From contig NC_063066.1 in NCBI RefSeq assembly GCF_018812025.1, positions 11,083,382 through 11,147,381 on the forward strand: 64,000 nucleotides of DNA, in the 5' to 3' direction. The stretch's first letter is position 1. Every line of letters begins with the position of its first letter. Positions 62,956-64,000 of the stretch are shown one piece after another. Made by a program: the position numbers and the translations under genes. The notes under the pieces were generated by a model. The model had not been told where the DNA came from. It did not search any database and saw nothing but the letters and a program-made list of their open reading frames with translations. The stretch comes from Megalobrama amblycephala. Its lineage: Eukaryota > Chordata > Actinopteri > Cypriniformes > Xenocyprididae.

Positions 62956-64000
62956 CTAGTGTTGTCAAAAGTACCGGTACTTCGGTACCAAGTCGGTACT
63001 GAAATTTTGAAAATGTGACGATACCAGCATTTCTGTAGTACCGGTAGTACAGAGAATCCGGGTATATTCGGTACCCACTGATGGGGCTGTGCCAGTATTT
63101 ACTTGAATATGACACGAGTGAAGCACAGAAGAAATAATAGGTTAGCAATTAAATGTGACATCGCAGCCATGGAAACATTTTGGTTAATGCCGAATGAGAG
63201 AGGTGCGTGAGTCCATACATTTAAGCTTCGTATTCTGTTTTCCGAATCGCGATCTGGTCACCTGATTATCAGAGAATTTAACAATATTCCATTAGTTATT
63301 CCACTGAACATGGAATCTGTTTCTTTTCCCAAATCTTCACTCACGCAAGGGATTATAACGTTTCTTTCGTTCGCATTTAGGCCTATTATAGGCTATTCGC
63401 ATTATTTACTGTGGTAAAGTAGAAAAACACCGTAGGACAGAAACCTTTTTGCTTGCACGTCAGTTTCTATTTAACAGAGTTTGTGCTTGTTATTAGACTT
63501 TATAAGGCGCGTCAAGTTTATTTTTATAGCGCGTTTCACACACCAGTGATTTTTACTTTCGTTTTCTCTGGCAGCGCTAAATCAAACATAGCCTGAATGT
63601 CTTGCCCCTGCGGAGGATAAAACTCGCTCTTCAGACCTTTTACAACAAGTGTCAGTTGTTTGTAACATCAGGAGATAATGTGAAGATATTATTAAAGAGA
63701 AATGGTCTCATTCCTGCTCGTGTCCCACATCCCTCTCAAAGCGCAAAACGGCTATATCAAAGTAATAACGGGACTTTGGCTATATGACGCGTCTTTGTGT
63801 GGAAATAAAAAACGAATGCTTTTTGAAATAATATTTAACTTTCTTATTATTTAGGTTACAATTATTTACCTATATTTATTTCATAGTTTTACAGGCTGTA
63901 GTGTGTTGTTTCTCTGACAGAATAGCTAAAATAAACACGCACGTCTGTTACCCCTGTTGAAAAAAACGAGCATATGCTGGTAAAGTAGGTTTTGAAGCTA
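62956..64000. repeat. Truncated 'AAGTACCGGTACTTCGGTACC' repeat to window edge
   Basis: AGTGTTGTCAAAAGTACCGG at left with several ACCGGTA/GGTACC palindromes. Recognised as one end of a fish DNA transposon. The other end lies outside the window or is lost. No supported gene to 64000. Confidence 0.5.

Overview
The window is vertebrate nuclear DNA, most likely from a cyprinid-type teleost. Coding exons are short and split by GT-AG introns. The protein matches are chordate cytoskeletal genes. The space between exons is packed with the DNA transposons, foldback MITEs, tRNA-derived SINEs and long (TA)n, (CA)n and (GAAA)n tracts typical of carp- and zebrafish-like genomes. There are no bacterial-style operons. 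All assignments come from reading the sequence and from remembered family sequences; no search was run.

Two host genes lie head-to-tail on the minus strand. The 3' part of ablim3 (actin-binding LIM protein 3) occupies 59300 down to 34587 in 16 coding exons: the end of LIM domain 4, the long serine/tyrosine-rich linker, and the complete C-terminal villin headpiece with its stop codon. Its first three and a half LIM domains lie beyond 64000. The 5' part of afap1l1 (actin filament-associated protein 1-like 1) runs from 4328 to the left edge in eight coding exons: N-terminal leucine-rich helix, PPPLP-type proline motif, tyrosine/acidic stretch and most of the first PH domain. The rest lies left of base 1. 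From memory, human 5q32 has the same order and orientation (ABLIM3 then AFAP1L1), so this is a conserved syntenic pair. Both proteins bind F-actin, but nothing here shows co-regulation.

The roughly 30 kb between the ablim3 stop and the recognised afap1l1 exons should contain the ablim3 3'UTR, the afap1l1 promoter and any upstream afap1l1 exon. It is dominated by repeats: a Tc1-like element with dead transposase (8.1-9.3 kb), a long-inverted-repeat element carrying a hAT-type MITE (11.35-12.81 kb), several nested elements (14.3-17.7, 20.1-21.7, 25.2-27.4 kb), a decayed Tc1 (23.3-24.0 kb), a fresh 248-bp tandem duplication (32.3-32.8 kb) and foldbacks. Islands of apparently unique sequence (about 9.4-11.0, 17.7-19.3, 22.2-25.2, 30.6-32.0 and 32.8-34.6 kb) are the best places for regulatory DNA. 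Three low-confidence exon or promoter candidates are flagged there.

The ablim3 introns hold another Tc1-like element with a nearly readable transposase (41.9-43.4 kb), an interrupted Tc1 remnant (46.5-47.5 kb), hAT-like elements (48.4-49.5 and 56.9-57.3 kb), and a microsatellite cluster (48.3-49.9 kb). They also hold two SINE copies, a near-perfect 0.8-kb hairpin (54.7-55.5 kb) and a 0.94-kb composite palindrome (59.7-60.7 kb). Right of 60.7 kb are a 0.58-kb foldback made of about 21-bp units and two truncated repeats.

The most notable points are these. Thirteen MITE insertions from five sequence families are all bounded by TTAA-AG...CT-TTAA. An 8/11-nt ablim3 microexon has a tandem NAGNAG acceptor and is preceded by a GC donor. 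A CTCF-like core lies inside the headpiece exon. One MITE family carries a 22-bp palindrome centred on TTACGTAA. A composite palindrome is shared between two distant sites.
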